The notes below the pieces were generated by a model, which worked only from the letters and a program-made list of their open reading frames with translations, was not told where the DNA came from and did not search any database. A program made the position numbers and the translations under genes. DNA of 64,000 bases from Paenibacillus odorifer (GTDB lineage Bacteria > Bacillota > Bacilli > Paenibacillales > Paenibacillaceae), in assembly GCF_000758725.1 (NCBI RefSeq), contig NZ_CP009428.1:4154001-4218000 (forward strand), written 5' to 3'. Shown in pieces: positions 1 to 9,886 of this stretch; the stretch's first letter is position 1; the number at the start of each line of letters is the position of its first letter.

Positions 1-487
1 CCTCTTGTGCAGAATTCCCTCCAAAAATCATCTCGAAAGGATTCTTTTGTGATTTATTTTTGGAAGAAGAAGGGACCAATATAGAAACGATCCGCTCATT
101 AGCCAGTTCTTCCGCACGATCCTTAACCTTCTCCGTACGCTCAAGCTTGACCATACGAATAGAAGTCTCTACCAGATCACGAACCATAGATTCCACATCT
201 CGACCTACATAACCGACCTCAGTGAATTTAGTAGCCTCCACTTTGATGAACGGTGCATTAACAAGCTTTGCTAGACGCCGGGCGATCTCTGTCTTACCCA
301 CACCTGTAGGTCCGATCATCAGGATGTTCTTAGGGACGACTTCATCACGCAGTTCCTCTGCTAGCAGACTGCGCCGATACCGATTACGGAGCGCAACAGC
401 TACCGATTTCTTGGCTTGCTTCTGACCTACGATATATTTATCCAATTCGGCTACAATTTGACGGGGTGTAAGCGATTGATTCACCAT
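1..487 (-). CDS. hslU: HslU (ClpY) ATPase subunit, N-terminal part
   Basis: AAA+ unfoldase that feeds proteins into the HslV peptidase in the cytoplasm. Only the first ~162 codons are in the window; the gene runs off the left edge. The start reads [20 protein letters not shown], followed by the Walker [10 protein letters not shown] and the family sequence [19 protein letters not shown]. The ATG at 487 is preceded by AAGGAGGAATTCACG. It follows hslV by 33 bases, the usual operon order. By synteny with Bacillus, codY would be expected next, outside the window. Confidence 0.96.
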   Translation of the reverse strand, partial: MVNQSLTPRQIVAELDKYIVGQKQAKKSVAVALRNRYRRSLLAEELRDEVVPKNILMIGPTGVGKTEIARRLAKLVNAPFIKVEATKFTEVGYVGRDVESMVRDLVETSIRMVKLERTEKVKDRAEELANERIVSILVPSSSKNKSQKNPFEMIFGGNSAQE

Positions 488-520
488 CGTGAATTCCTCC
501 TTGTCTCTATGGCACTGAGT

Positions 521-1063
521 CTATAATTGTTCAACAATAATGTTGGAATTAGTGTACACACAAATTTCAGATGCTACCTGAAGCGATTCTCTAGCAATAT
601 CCGCAGCGGAAAGATTGGGTGCATGACGTTTGAGTGCTCGACCTGAAGCCAGCGCAAAATTACCACCGGAACCAATCGCAAGAACGTCATCATCCGGTTC
701 GATAATTTCACCATTTCCGGAGATCAGGAGCATTCCTTCCTTATCCATAACAATCATCAAAGCTTCAAGCTTCCGAAGAATACGATCTTGACGCCAGTCC
801 TTCGCTAATTCAACTGCAGCCCGTTGCAGGTTCCCATGATGCTCCTCCAGCTTGCCCTCGAATTTTTCGAATAGGGTAATAGCATCCGCAACGGACCCCG
901 CAAAACCTGCTATTACTTGTCCTCTGTACAGGCGACGGACTTTTCTGGCCGTCGTCTTCATAATAACACTCTCTCCGAATGTAACCTGTCCATCACCTGC
1001 TATAGCTGCCTGTCCGTTATGTCTTACAGCACAAATTGTAGTCGCATGAAAGCTGGGTACCAT
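521..1063 (-). CDS. hslV: HslV (ClpQ/CodW) peptidase subunit
   Basis: Proteasome-like N-terminal hydrolase that partners HslU. The 180 residues match the family over the full length ([39 protein letters not shown]). The protein starts [13 protein letters not shown], so the Thr pair typical of HslV lies at residues 8-9 behind a short leader, as in Bacillus CodW, which begins MSSFHATT and is known to use an N-terminal serine. Here residue 2 is Val, so either trimming to Ser4 or to Thr8 would be needed. The RBS AAGGAGG lies 12 bases before the ATG. The stop is TAG. No xerC/codV gene lies between trmFO and hslV, unlike Bacillus subtilis. Confidence 0.96.
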   Translation of the reverse strand: MVPSFHATTICAVRHNGQAAIAGDGQVTFGESVIMKTTARKVRRLYRGQVIAGFAGSVADAITLFEKFEGKLEEHHGNLQRAAVELAKDWRQDRILRKLEALMIVMDKEGMLLISGNGEIIEPDDDVLAIGSGGNFALASGRALKRHAPNLSAADIARESLQVASEICVYTNSNIIVEQL

Positions 1064-1080
1064 GATTGTAAGTTGCCTCC

Positions 1081-2445
1081 TTAAGATGGGCTTTGTTCGC
1101 TATCGACAACCTCCGGCTCCGAATAAGCGAGTCCTGTACGGTTGGCATACTCGGCAAGACTGTCCAGAGCGCGATGAGCTAACATTTCATTCTTTTCCTT
1201 CTTATTGCGGATCTTCTTCTCTACCTTCGGCAACAGACCGAAATTGGCATTCATAGGCTGAAAATGCTCTGGATCGGCTGAAGTAATATAAGCTGGCATG
1301 CTGCCTAGAACAGTATCCTGCGGGAAGATCAGTCCTTCCTGTCCGAGTGCTGCCCGGGCAGCATTAATACCAGCTATGAGCCCGGAAGCAGCTGATTCAA
1401 CATAACCTTCTACACCTGTCATCTGTCCAGCAAAAAAGAGTCTTTCCTTGCCTTTCATCTGATAGGTAGGGTGCAGAAGTTTAGGAGAATTAATAAATGT
1501 ATTTCTGTGCATCACACCATAACGAACATATTCAGCATTCTCAAGACCTGGGATCAGCGAGAACACACGCTTTTGCTCGCCCCATTTCAAATGGGTCTGA
1601 AAACCAACAAGATTGTAAAGTGTGCCGGCAGCGTTATCCTGACGGAGTTGCACAACCGCGTAAGGAAGTTTACCTGTATGCGGATTGATAAGTCCTACTG
1701 GCTTCATTGGGCCAAATAACGCTGTTTGCTTGCCGCGTTTCATCATGATTTCGATAGGCATACAGCCCTCAAAGTATATTTCTTTCTCAAAATCTTTGAG
1801 TGCTGCTGTCTCAGCAGAAATCAACGCATCATAAAACACGTCGAACTCCTCTTCTGTCATCGGACAGTTCAGATAAGCCGCTTCACCTTTATCATAACGG
1901 GAAGCCAAATATACCTTGTTCATATCAATGGTGTCTTTCTCAACAATCGGTGCTGCTGCATCATAGAAGTAGAAATACTCTTCACCCAGCAGCCCTTTTA
2001 TTTCAGCAGATAATGCCGGTGAAGTTAGTGGGCCCGTTGCAATAACAACAATCCCTTCCTCCGGTATATGCGTAAGTTCTTCATTTATGACTTCAACGAG
2101 CGGATGATTATGCAAAGTATGGGTGATCTCACCTGAGAATCCGTCACGATCTACGGCGAGTGCTCCTCCTGCGGGTACCGCGTGTCGGTCAGCAGCGCCT
2201 AATACAAGAGAGTTCAAACGCCGCATTTCTTCCTTCAATACACCTACAGCATTTCCTAATCCATTCGCACGCAAGGAGTTGCTGCATACCAGTTCAGCAA
2301 ATTGATTCGTGTGATGGGCTGGTGTCTTTACTACGGGTCTCATCTCATATAATCTTACCGGTACTCCTAGTGATGCTATTTGCCAAGCGGCTTCGCTTCC
2401 TGCGAGACCCGCTCCAATTACTGTTACTTTTGCTGTATCTGACAC
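1081..2445 (-). CDS. trmFO: TrmFO, folate-dependent tRNA m5U54 methyltransferase
   Basis: Flavoprotein that methylates U54 of tRNA with methylenetetrahydrofolate as carbon donor. The 454 residues carry the N-terminal FAD-binding motif [16 protein letters not shown] and the conserved [17 protein letters not shown] and [18 protein letters not shown] segments. The start is a GTG preceded by GGGAGGAAAATAGACA. It sits between topA and hslV, as in other Bacillales. Length and motifs are normal. Confidence 0.96.
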   Translation of the reverse strand: MSDTAKVTVIGAGLAGSEAAWQIASLGVPVRLYEMRPVVKTPAHHTNQFAELVCSNSLRANGLGNAVGVLKEEMRRLNSLVLGAADRHAVPAGGALAVDRDGFSGEITHTLHNHPLVEVINEELTHIPEEGIVVIATGPLTSPALSAEIKGLLGEEYFYFYDAAAPIVEKDTIDMNKVYLASRYDKGEAAYLNCPMTEEEFDVFYDALISAETAALKDFEKEIYFEGCMPIEIMMKRGKQTALFGPMKPVGLINPHTGKLPYAVVQLRQDNAAGTLYNLVGFQTHLKWGEQKRVFSLIPGLENAEYVRYGVMHRNTFINSPKLLHPTYQMKGKERLFFAGQMTGVEGYVESAASGLIAGINAARAALGQEGLIFPQDTVLGSMPAYITSADPEHFQPMNANFGLLPKVEKKIRNKKEKNEMLAHRALDSLAEYANRTGLAYSEPEVVDSEQSPS

Positions 2446-2471
2446 TGTCTATTTTCCTCCCATAGAGACTA

Positions 2472-4571
2472 TTAATCTGCTAATTCTTCTTCGTTGTCTA
2501 GAACCGCCTCTGTATGATCACAAGACGTACATTGTAGCTTGGTTCCTTGCTTATTACGTTTCTCAATCATCCAAGATCCACATGATGGACATGGTTTTAT
2601 AGAAGGTCTATCCCATGAAACGAAATCACAACCAGGGTACTGATCGCAGCCATAGAAAACACGCCCTTTTTTGCTGCGTCGCTCCACAACCTTACCTTCA
2701 TGACATTTAGGGCAAGTTACGCCAATATCCTTGATAATCGGTTTCGTGTTTCGGCAATCCGGAAAGCCAGAGCATGCTAGGAATTTCCCAAAGCGACCCA
2801 GCTTATACACGAGAGGTTTGCCGCATTTCTCACAGATCTCATCAGAGACTTCATCTTCAATCTCAATTTCTTTCATCTCTTCTTCCGCGAACACCAAACG
2901 CTTCTCAAACGATTCGTAAAACTCTGCAAGAACCTTTACCCAGTCTTCTGAGCCCTCTTCCACATGGTCAAGATCCCCTTCCATGTTCGCCGTGAACTCA
3001 ACGTTTAGGATTTCCGGGAAAAATTGCTCCATCTGCTCTATAACAAGCTCGCCAAGTTCGGTTGGCATGAATTTTTTCTCTTCAATAGCCACATACCCAC
3101 GCTTCTGGATGGTTTCCAGCGTTGGGGCATATGTACTTGGACGGCCTATACCCAGCTCCTCAAGCGTCTTTACAAGTCTTGCTTCCGTATATCGTGGAGG
3201 CGGTTGTGTAAAGTGCTGCTTAGGCTCGATCTCCTGCTTATTTAAAGCATCTCCCGCTTGAAGCGGCGGCAAATACTTGTCTTCATCTGTAGTTCCGTCA
3301 TCGTTGCCTTCTACATAAACCTTCATGAACCCGGGGAATGAAACCTTCGAACCAACAGCTCTGAATGTAGCAGTACCTGCAGCAATATCGACCGAAAGCG
3401 TATCCAGCAGGGCAGAAGACATCTGACTTGATACGAACCGCTCCCACACTAGCTTGTAGAGACGGAATTGATCACGGCTCAAGAACTCTTTGACCATTTC
3501 AGGTTCGCGTAATGCCGAGGTAGGACGAATCGCTTCATGCGCTTCCTGTGCTCCAGCTGCCTTTTTAGAATACTGCCGTGGGGATTCTGGCAAGAACTTC
3601 TCACCATACTTAGCTGTTATAAGCTCTTTAGCTTCATCCTGAGCGGTGACAGAGAGACGCGTGGAGTCTGTACGCATATAAGTGATCAAACCTACGGTAC
3701 CTTCTTTACCGAGTTCCACACCTTCGTATAGCTGCTGTGCAACAGACATTGTCTTAGCGGCACGGAATCCAAGCTTACGGGCTGCTTCCTGTTGTAGGGA
3801 GCTGGTGGTAAAAGGAGCCGAAGGATGACGTTGTCTTTCCTTCTCCTTCACATCACTCACCTTAAAAGATGCGTTCTTAATGGCTTCAAGAACCTCCTGA
3901 ACATCACTTTCCTGGTTCAGTTCTTTTTTCACACCATTCAGCTTATGAAACTTAGCTTCAAAGACGGAATCCCGTATTCCAAGCTTGGCTGTTATGCTCC
4001 AATATTCGGTGGGTACAAAAGCGGAGATTTCATTCTCACGATCCATAATGATCTTCACGGCAACGGATTGTACACGTCCAGCAGATAAACCTTTTTTGAC
4101 TTTCTTCCATAATAGAGGGCTAATCTTGTACCCTACCAGTCGATCCAGAATACGTCTAGCCTGCTGTGCATTCACGAGATCCATATTAATCTTACGCGGT
4201 GTCTTAAAAGCATCTTTTACCGCTTGTTTGGTGATCTCATTAAAAACAACTCTGCATTCTTGTGTATTATCTAAATCCAGCGCATGCGCCAAATGCCAAG
4301 CAATTGCTTCCCCTTCGCGGTCGGGGTCAGCTGCGAGATAAACTTTTTTAACTTTTTTACTAGCGTCTTTCAATTCCTTCAATATAGATCCTTTACCGCG
4401 GATAGTAATATATTTGGGACTGAAATCATTCTCCACCTCAACACCAATTTGACTCTTCGGTAGATCTCTAATATGTCCCATTGATGCCTTTACAATATAT
4501 TTACTACCTAGATATTTGCCAATTGTCTTCGCTTTTGCAGGCGACTCGACAATAACTAATGCATCTGCCAT
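2472..4571 (-). CDS. topA: DNA topoisomerase I (type IA)
   Basis: Relaxes negatively supercoiled DNA. The 699-residue protein has an N-terminal TOPRIM domain ([33 protein letters not shown]), the catalytic-Tyr segment [12 protein letters not shown] near residue 300, and three C-terminal zinc ribbons (CEKCG...C-x4-C, CPKCH...C-x4-C and CPSCG...CTSC) over the last ~120 residues. It is the next gene downstream of dprA, 36 bases away, in the Bacillales order dprA-topA-trmFO. Confidence 0.97.
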   Translation of the reverse strand: MADALVIVESPAKAKTIGKYLGSKYIVKASMGHIRDLPKSQIGVEVENDFSPKYITIRGKGSILKELKDASKKVKKVYLAADPDREGEAIAWHLAHALDLDNTQECRVVFNEITKQAVKDAFKTPRKINMDLVNAQQARRILDRLVGYKISPLLWKKVKKGLSAGRVQSVAVKIIMDRENEISAFVPTEYWSITAKLGIRDSVFEAKFHKLNGVKKELNQESDVQEVLEAIKNASFKVSDVKEKERQRHPSAPFTTSSLQQEAARKLGFRAAKTMSVAQQLYEGVELGKEGTVGLITYMRTDSTRLSVTAQDEAKELITAKYGEKFLPESPRQYSKKAAGAQEAHEAIRPTSALREPEMVKEFLSRDQFRLYKLVWERFVSSQMSSALLDTLSVDIAAGTATFRAVGSKVSFPGFMKVYVEGNDDGTTDEDKYLPPLQAGDALNKQEIEPKQHFTQPPPRYTEARLVKTLEELGIGRPSTYAPTLETIQKRGYVAIEEKKFMPTELGELVIEQMEQFFPEILNVEFTANMEGDLDHVEEGSEDWVKVLAEFYESFEKRLVFAEEEMKEIEIEDEVSDEICEKCGKPLVYKLGRFGKFLACSGFPDCRNTKPIIKDIGVTCPKCHEGKVVERRSKKGRVFYGCDQYPGCDFVSWDRPSIKPCPSCGSWMIEKRNKQGTKLQCTSCDHTEAVLDNEEELAD

Positions 4572-4607
4572 AGACTCTTCCTCCTCGTTAACACTCGCAC
4601 CTCTATA

Positions 4608-5726
4608 TTAAATTACCTTATAAATAGCTCCTGGTAATTGTGTTACCGCTTTTTTTATGATTAAAGATAACAGAACTGAATGCAAATGTCCAAAATCCCA
4701 TCCTGTTCTTACAAGCATATCGTCCAATATAAAAGGGCCTTGATGCAGTATATGGTATAGGTGAGACTCCTCATTTGTCAATTTCTTTTCAATCATAAAG
4801 TCGTCTGCTGTCTGTTCGGTAGTGCTATTATTCCCTGTTTTTATTACGTTTGTCGGCAAATAAGAAGTATATTCTTCTATAATATCTAATCCACTGGTTA
4901 CCAGCTTTGCACCCTGTTTGATAAGCTCTAACGCCCCTCTGCTTTTAGGTGATGTAATAGGTCCTGGTACTGCGAAGACATCCCTTCCAGCTTCCAAGGC
5001 AGCATCGGCTGTAATAAGTGATCCACTGCGACTGTCAGCCTCCACGACCACTGTCCCCCGTGATAAACCTGCTATGATCCGATTACGCTGTGGAAATAAT
5101 CCAGGATGACTTTTAGTTCCAAGAGGATACTCTGTGATGACAAGCCCTTTTTGAGAGATACGCCGCTCCAGCTCAATATTCTCAGTTGGATAGACTTTGT
5201 CCAACCCTGTTGCCACTACCGCTATCGTCCCTCCACCGCTTCTTAGCGCCGCTTCATGACAAATGCTATCGATCCCCCTCGCAAGTCCGCTAACCACCGT
5301 TAGACCTGCTGCACTAAGCTCCTCCGCGAGAATCTCCCCTACCTTTCGTCCATATGCTGTTGGCACACGAGTGCCAACCATCGCCACACTAGGAGTTGAT
5401 AACAGTTCCAATCGACCTCGATAATAAAGGATCCACGGTGGCTGTGTCGTCTCCTTCAACAAAACAGGATAAGCCGCATCAAACACAGTTACCATCTTCA
5501 CTGCACATTCTTCCATTAATAAGCGCCTTTTGGCGATCCACTCTAACGTATATATGGAAGCAAGATAATTCGACAGCTTTCTGTTCAATCCGATCGTTTC
5601 CCAATCTTTTGCACTACAGGAAAATGCTCGTTCTGACATTAAGCCGGCTCGGCGGATCTTGTCGATACTCTTCCAGCCAATCCCCTCCACTTCATTAAAA
5701 CCAAACAGCAGATCTTTTTCTTCCAT
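4608..5726 (-). CDS. dprA: DprA (Smf), DNA processing protein
   Basis: Loads RecA on incoming single-stranded DNA during transformation. The 372-residue protein contains the Rossmann-like DprA domain (MVGTRVPTAYGRKVGE, VVSGLARGIDSICHEAAL, FPQRNRIIAGLSRGTVVVEA, GRDVFAVPG) and a C-terminal winged-helix-like tail of about 70 residues. The N-terminal ~70 residues look like a SAM/HhH-type helical region. It lies downstream of the sucCD terminator, so it probably has its own promoter in the 5727-5830 gap. Confidence 0.94.
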   Translation of the reverse strand: MEEKDLLFGFNEVEGIGWKSIDKIRRAGLMSERAFSCSAKDWETIGLNRKLSNYLASIYTLEWIAKRRLLMEECAVKMVTVFDAAYPVLLKETTQPPWILYYRGRLELLSTPSVAMVGTRVPTAYGRKVGEILAEELSAAGLTVVSGLARGIDSICHEAALRSGGGTIAVVATGLDKVYPTENIELERRISQKGLVITEYPLGTKSHPGLFPQRNRIIAGLSRGTVVVEADSRSGSLITADAALEAGRDVFAVPGPITSPKSRGALELIKQGAKLVTSGLDIIEEYTSYLPTNVIKTGNNSTTEQTADDFMIEKKLTNEESHLYHILHQGPFILDDMLVRTGWDFGHLHSVLLSLIIKKAVTQLPGAIYKVI

Positions 5727-5830
5727 ATAAGTTTACTCTCCTTTAATGGAAGGGTTAGCCTTCCCTATTTTGTAACATGAATTTGACGAATGCAATATTT
5801 TCTTTTAATTCAATATTTTTCTATGTTAAA

Positions 5831-5880
5831 AAAACAAAAAAAGCAACCTTTCATCCCTTGGATAGGAACAAAAGGTTGCT
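5831..5880 (-). terminator. intrinsic terminator after sucCD
   Basis: Perfect 10-bp stem AGCAACCTTT (5842-5851) / AAAGGTTGCT (5871-5880). Read on the minus strand it is followed by a T-rich run (5841-5831). It lies 70 bases past the sucD stop and separates sucCD from dprA. Confidence 0.9.
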
Positions 5881-5951
5881 TACCTCTGAAATAATTATAC
5901 ACGAAAGAAGCCCACTCGCGTAGAGTGAATTCCTTCAATTATATAAAATAA

Positions 5952-6881
5952 TTAATGCGTTGTAAATGCGCTAAGAATACCGCGTTCTTCAAGCACACTC
6001 ACAAGCGTTGAGCCCATTTCGGCAGGTGTAGGAGCGACCTTGATTCCGCACGATTCAAGTACGGCAATTTTCTCACTCGCTGTTCCTTTGCCTCCGGAAA
6101 TAATAGCACCCGCATGCCCCATACGTTTGCCAGGAGGGGCAGTAGCACCGCCAATAAACCCTACAACCGGCTTAGTCATATGCTCACGAATCCACTCTGC
6201 TGCTTCTTCCTCTGCGGTTCCGCCAATTTCACCAATCATGATGACTGCCTTTGTACCCGGATCCTCATTAAAAAGCTTCAGAATATCAATAAACTCCGAG
6301 CCTTTAACAGGGTCTCCGCCAATACCTACAGCTGAAGATTGCCCGATTCCACGCGTGGTCAGCTGATGAACAGCCTCATAGGTTAGAGTTCCGCTGCGCG
6401 AGACAACACCTACATACCCTGGCATATGAATATAACCCGGCATAATTCCTATTTTGCATTCCCCAGGAGTGATAACTCCCGGACAGTTGGGTCCGATCAA
6501 TACAGTAGAGCGCCCCTCCATATAACGGGACACCTTTACCATATCAAGCACTGGAATCCCTTCGGTAATACAAATCACCAAGTCGAGTTCTGCGTCCACG
6601 GCTTCCATTATGGAGTCTGCTGCGAATGCTGGCGGTACATAGATTACACTAGCGGTTGCGCCTGTAGCCGCCTTAGCAGCTACAACAGTATCGAATACCG
6701 GAAGGCTAACCTCACTGCCATTTTCAAGCGTGATATTGACAGATGTTCCACCTTTACCCGGTGTTACCCCTCCAACCATCTGTGTTCCATAATCCAGCGC
6801 ACCTTTAGTATGGAACAAACCCGTTGATCCTGTAATTCCCTGCGTGATAACTTTCGTATTTTTATCTACAAGAATGCTCAT
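5952..6881 (-). CDS. sucD: succinyl-CoA ligase alpha subunit
   Basis: TCA-cycle enzyme subunit that binds CoA and carries the phosphohistidine. The 309 residues include the CoA-binding start [20 protein letters not shown], the P-loop-like [20 protein letters not shown] and the active-site [16 protein letters not shown] with the phosphorylated His. It follows sucC by 62 bases and ends at a strong terminator. Confidence 0.97.
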   Translation of the reverse strand: MSILVDKNTKVITQGITGSTGLFHTKGALDYGTQMVGGVTPGKGGTSVNITLENGSEVSLPVFDTVVAAKAATGATASVIYVPPAFAADSIMEAVDAELDLVICITEGIPVLDMVKVSRYMEGRSTVLIGPNCPGVITPGECKIGIMPGYIHMPGYVGVVSRSGTLTYEAVHQLTTRGIGQSSAVGIGGDPVKGSEFIDILKLFNEDPGTKAVIMIGEIGGTAEEEAAEWIREHMTKPVVGFIGGATAPPGKRMGHAGAIISGGKGTASEKIAVLESCGIKVAPTPAEMGSTLVSVLEERGILSAFTTH

Positions 6882-6943
6882 GCCTTAAGTCACATCCCTA
6901 CTTATATTGTCAAATACGATAACTGGCTTCCTAAATCAGGCCA

Positions 6944-8104
6944 TTATTGCACAAGAGACACAATCTTACGGGCACCGTCCGCCATAGAATCAGCAGCAAC
7001 AATATTAAGTCCCGATCCAGCCAAAATCTGCTTGCCTAATCCAACATTTGTTCCCTCAAGACGCACAACCAGCGGTTTGGTCAAACCCAGTTGACTAGCC
7101 GCTTCTACAACACCGTTAGCGATAACATCACAGCGCATAATACCGCCGAAAATATTAACAAAAATCCCATTCACCTTTTCATCCGATAAAATGATTTTAA
7201 AGGCTTCTGTTACCTTCTCGGTCGTTGCACCGCCACCTACATCCAAGAAGTTGGCGGGTTCGCCCCCATAATACTTAATAATATCCATAGTCGCCATCGC
7301 GAGACCTGCACCGTTTACCATGCACCCAATATTGCCATCAAGCGCAATATAGCTAAGGTCATACTTCGAGGCTTCGATTTCCTTTAAATCCTCTTCATCC
7401 AAATCCCGCAGCTCTAGAATATCCTTATGACGGAACAAGGCATTGGAATCAAAATTCAGTTTGGCATCCAGTGCCATCACATTCCCATCCGCAGTCACTA
7501 CCAATGGGTTAATTTCGGCAATAGAGCAATCTTTATCCACGAAAGCTAAATATAGCGCTTGCATGAATTTCACAGTTTTGCCTACCAGCTCATTGGGAAT
7601 AGAGATGCTGTAAGCCAGCTTGCGCGCCTGGAAAGTCTGCAAACCCACTGCCGGATCAATGATCTCTTTAAAAATTTTCTCCGGATGTGTTGCAGCTACT
7701 TCTTCAATCTCAGTACCGCCTTCTTCAGAAGCCATCATGACCACTCGGCCAGTTCCTCTGTCAACTACGATACCAATGTAATACTCCTTAACAATTTGAC
7801 AACCCTCTTCAATGAGCAGTCTTTTTACTACCTTACCCTCCGGTCCAGTCTGGTGAGTTACTAGAGTCTTTCCAAGAATCTCAGTTGCGTAACTACGCAC
7901 CTCATCGATATTCTTAGCAACCTTTACTCCTCCAGCTTTACCGCGTCCACCTGCGTGAATCTGAGCTTTAACTACAACAACTGGTGTGCTCAGTGACTCT
8001 GCGGCTTCTACCGCTTCCTCCACTGTATAAGCTACTTTTCCATTCGGTACGGCTACACCGTACTTCTTAAGCACTTCTTTTCCCTGATACTCGTGGATAT
8101 TCAT
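6944..8104 (-). CDS. sucC: succinyl-CoA ligase beta subunit (ADP-forming type)
   Basis: Nucleotide-binding subunit of succinyl-CoA ligase. The 386 residues have the ATP-grasp start [17 protein letters not shown], the [16 protein letters not shown] segment, [20 protein letters not shown] and the C-terminal [16 protein letters not shown]. It is first in the sucCD operon. The 352-base region upstream must hold the promoter. Confidence 0.97.
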   Translation of the reverse strand: MNIHEYQGKEVLKKYGVAVPNGKVAYTVEEAVEAAESLSTPVVVVKAQIHAGGRGKAGGVKVAKNIDEVRSYATEILGKTLVTHQTGPEGKVVKRLLIEEGCQIVKEYYIGIVVDRGTGRVVMMASEEGGTEIEEVAATHPEKIFKEIIDPAVGLQTFQARKLAYSISIPNELVGKTVKFMQALYLAFVDKDCSIAEINPLVVTADGNVMALDAKLNFDSNALFRHKDILELRDLDEEDLKEIEASKYDLSYIALDGNIGCMVNGAGLAMATMDIIKYYGGEPANFLDVGGGATTEKVTEAFKIILSDEKVNGIFVNIFGGIMRCDVIANGVVEAASQLGLTKPLVVRLEGTNVGLGKQILAGSGLNIVAADSMADGARKIVSLVQ

Positions 8105-8456
8105 AGCGGTAGCCTCCTAAAGTAGCGTGGTGACTAAACAGGCAGCCTGTCGTCATCTCGCTTTCCGTTTTGATTGCCGCGGGGTTAGGGATAGGCTGAT
8201 GTTATACATGCAGCACTATTCCGGAACCAGCAGAAACTGATCTACCACTCGTAAAAAGAATGGCACTATTTCTGCAAGAGACATTGTGTAAATCTATAAG
8301 ACTAAGCTTATATTTACCTATATGCCATACAAAGGAACCCAGAATAGTGTAACATGTTTTTAAAACGCTTACCTTAAATATATTCATGATTTGTACACAT
8401 TTTTTCGCTTGATTTCATGCCGAAATGCGAACGATCGCATTGACTCCTTACTACGC
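8105..8456 (-). other. gene-free region upstream of sucC
   Basis: About 350 bases between sucC and ohrR, both transcribed leftwards. A 61-codon frame at 8202-8387 has no convincing ribosome binding site or family features, so I do not call it. On the minus strand the stretch around 8360-8375 (GTAAGCGTTTTAAA) is a weak match to a catabolite-response element. No hairpin with a T-run was seen for ohrR. Confidence 0.35.
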
Positions 8457-8945
8457 TTACTTTTTACTATCTTGGATATTAGCTTCGTGAACACGATTCA
8501 ATAAGTCTTTAAACTGATCAAGTAGCTCTATGGATTCATTATTAGTCAGTGTCGTTTCTTCCATCATTTTGCCGGGAATACACACGGCATCACTTTGGAG
8601 TGCCCAGCCTTGTTTCGTTAGTGAGATTAATACTTTTCGCTCATCCTGCATCGAGCGTTCACGTATAATCAGGCCTGCGGCTTGCAAGCGCTTCAATAGC
8701 GGAGTCAGCGTTCCTGAATCCAAAAATAACGCCTCACCAATCTCTTTCACTGTACATTGCTGCCGTTCCCATAACACAAGCATTACTAGGTATTGGGAGT
8801 AAGTTAAACCGATCTTATCCAAATACGGTTGGTACAGCTTTGTAATCTCACGCGAGCAAGCATAAATGGTAAAACAGAGCTGATTCTCGATCAGCAGCTC
8901 TGGGGTTGTAGTCATTTTCTGCATATCTTCTTCACTCATTTTCAT
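8457..8945 (-). CDS. ohrR: OhrR-type MarR regulator, organic peroxide sensor
   Basis: Winged-helix repressor that loses DNA binding when a reactive cysteine is oxidised by organic hydroperoxides. The 162 residues include ENQLCFTIYACSREITKLYQ, where the Cys of NQLCF aligns with the sensing Cys15 of Bacillus OhrR; a second Cys (YAC) sits four residues later. The wing region SGTLTPLLKRLQAAGLI and DERKVLISLT are typical. It is transcribed away from the ohr gene at 9088, the standard arrangement. Confidence 0.93.
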   Translation of the reverse strand: MKMSEEDMQKMTTTPELLIENQLCFTIYACSREITKLYQPYLDKIGLTYSQYLVMLVLWERQQCTVKEIGEALFLDSGTLTPLLKRLQAAGLIIRERSMQDERKVLISLTKQGWALQSDAVCIPGKMMEETTLTNNESIELLDQFKDLLNRVHEANIQDSKK

Positions 8946-9018
8946 ATTTATTCACCCGCCTTATCTCTTTATTTTATCATAATTCACTCACACATCATAA
9001 TAATAGCAAAAAATTAAT

Positions 9019-9060
9019 TTGACTTTTATATTAATTGTGATAAATTAGATTGTACACAAA
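9019..9060 (+). promoter_or_regulatory. ohr promoter with probable OhrR operator
   Basis: A -35 TTGACT (9019-9024) is followed after 16 bases by a weak -10 TAAATT (9041-9046). Overlapping AT-rich half-sites TTAATTGTGA (9031-9040) and TTAGATTGTAC (9045-9055) resemble the AATTGTA half-sites of Bacillus OhrR operators. The assignment rests on position between ohrR and ohr and on motif likeness. Confidence 0.55.
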
Positions 9061-9087
9061 CTAATTAATGAATAGGAGAGATTTATT

Positions 9088-9516
9088 ATGATGACAATTC
9101 AACAAAAGATGTATGAAACAACAGTTAAAGCGGTTGGGGGAAGAAACGGTTATATAGAATCAGAAAGTCCTAAACTCAACCTTACGATCAGTACACCACG
9201 CGAAATGGGTGGTGCCGGTGGTGAAGGTACTAATCCTGAACAATTATTTGCAGCTGGCTACTCCGCTTGTTTTGACAGTGCCCTAAACATGGTTGCTCGA
9301 CTTGGCAAAGTGAAGATTGAAGGCAGCGAAGTTACGGCTACTGTTAGCTTTGGTAAAGTTGAAGATGGCGGGTTCGGCATTGCGGTTAAGCTTGACGTGC
9401 TGGTTAAAGGCGTTGACAGAGAAACCGCAGCATCTTTGGTAGAAGCTGCCCATGGCGCATGTCCTTACTCCCGTGCTACTCGTGGCAATATCGAAGTAGA
9501 ATTGAATGTACTGTAA
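9088..9516 (+). CDS. Ohr organic hydroperoxide resistance protein
   Basis: Thiol peroxidase of the OsmC/Ohr family that reduces organic hydroperoxides. The 142 residues begin MMTIQQKMYETTVKAVGGRNG and contain both redox cysteines in their usual settings: AAGYSACFDSALN and HGACPYSRATRGN. The RBS AGGAG lies 9 bases before the first ATG. The neighbouring ohrR and the intervening operator imply peroxide induction. Confidence 0.96.
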   Translation: MMTIQQKMYETTVKAVGGRNGYIESESPKLNLTISTPREMGGAGGEGTNPEQLFAAGYSACFDSALNMVARLGKVKIEGSEVTATVSFGKVEDGGFGIAVKLDVLVKGVDRETAASLVEAAHGACPYSRATRGNIEVELNVL

Positions 9517-9597
9517 GAAATTATAGAGAAAAATGTATGTGAAATTCACTAAACGATCTAACCTTCGTTTGAATACGTGGCATTTCGCATTCGAAGT

Positions 9598-9779
9598 AGC
9601 TAACGGACATAGTTGATCTTAAACGCAACTTAATCCCATATTTGGAATGCTATCGGACCTCATGGAAGCTATCGGAATGAAAATCACCCAATATAACCTT
9701 CTTCCGAAGGAATAGCGTCTCCAGAGTCCGAACCTACGCTCCAAGGGCTAAAAACTTGCAAATAACGTCCTCTAGGTCC
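9598..9779 (-). repeat. 182-bp intergenic repeat, copy 1
   Basis: The reverse complement of this stretch aligns without gaps to 36865-37046; by hand count 131 of 182 positions agree. The best part is 9598-9659 against 36985-37046, 48 of 62 positions. Both copies lie between genes and neither has a credible reading frame. The copy occupies most of the 370-base gap between ohr and comM. Within it short words such as TCCGATAGC and TCCGTTAGC recur about every 50-60 bases. Confidence 0.85.
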
Positions 9780-9842
9780 GTTCCGTAAACATCAGAGGAT
9801 AATAATGATTCGGCGGTGTTCGTAACTAACGGTCCATAATAT

Positions 9843-9885
9843 AGAGCAGCGATTCTCCCATAACGGGAATCGCTGCTCTTTTATC
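9843..9885 (+). terminator. strong hairpin terminator between ohr and comM
   Basis: Stem AGAGCAGCGATTCTCCC (9843-9859) pairs with GGGAATCGCTGCTCT (9865-9879). On the plus strand it is followed by TTTTATCTTTATT. It sits beside the comM stop and would end rightward transcription from ohr; on the minus strand the T-run is poor but the stem may still act for comM. Confidence 0.85.
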
Positions 9886-9886
9886 T

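Noticed and set aside
222..425. Plus-strand frame inside hslU
   Set aside because: Antisense shadow of the Walker A region of hslU; no ribosome binding site and no protein likeness.
8202..8387. 61-codon minus-strand frame upstream of sucC
   Set aside because: No convincing ribosome binding site, no family likeness, and it occupies the likely sucCD promoter region.
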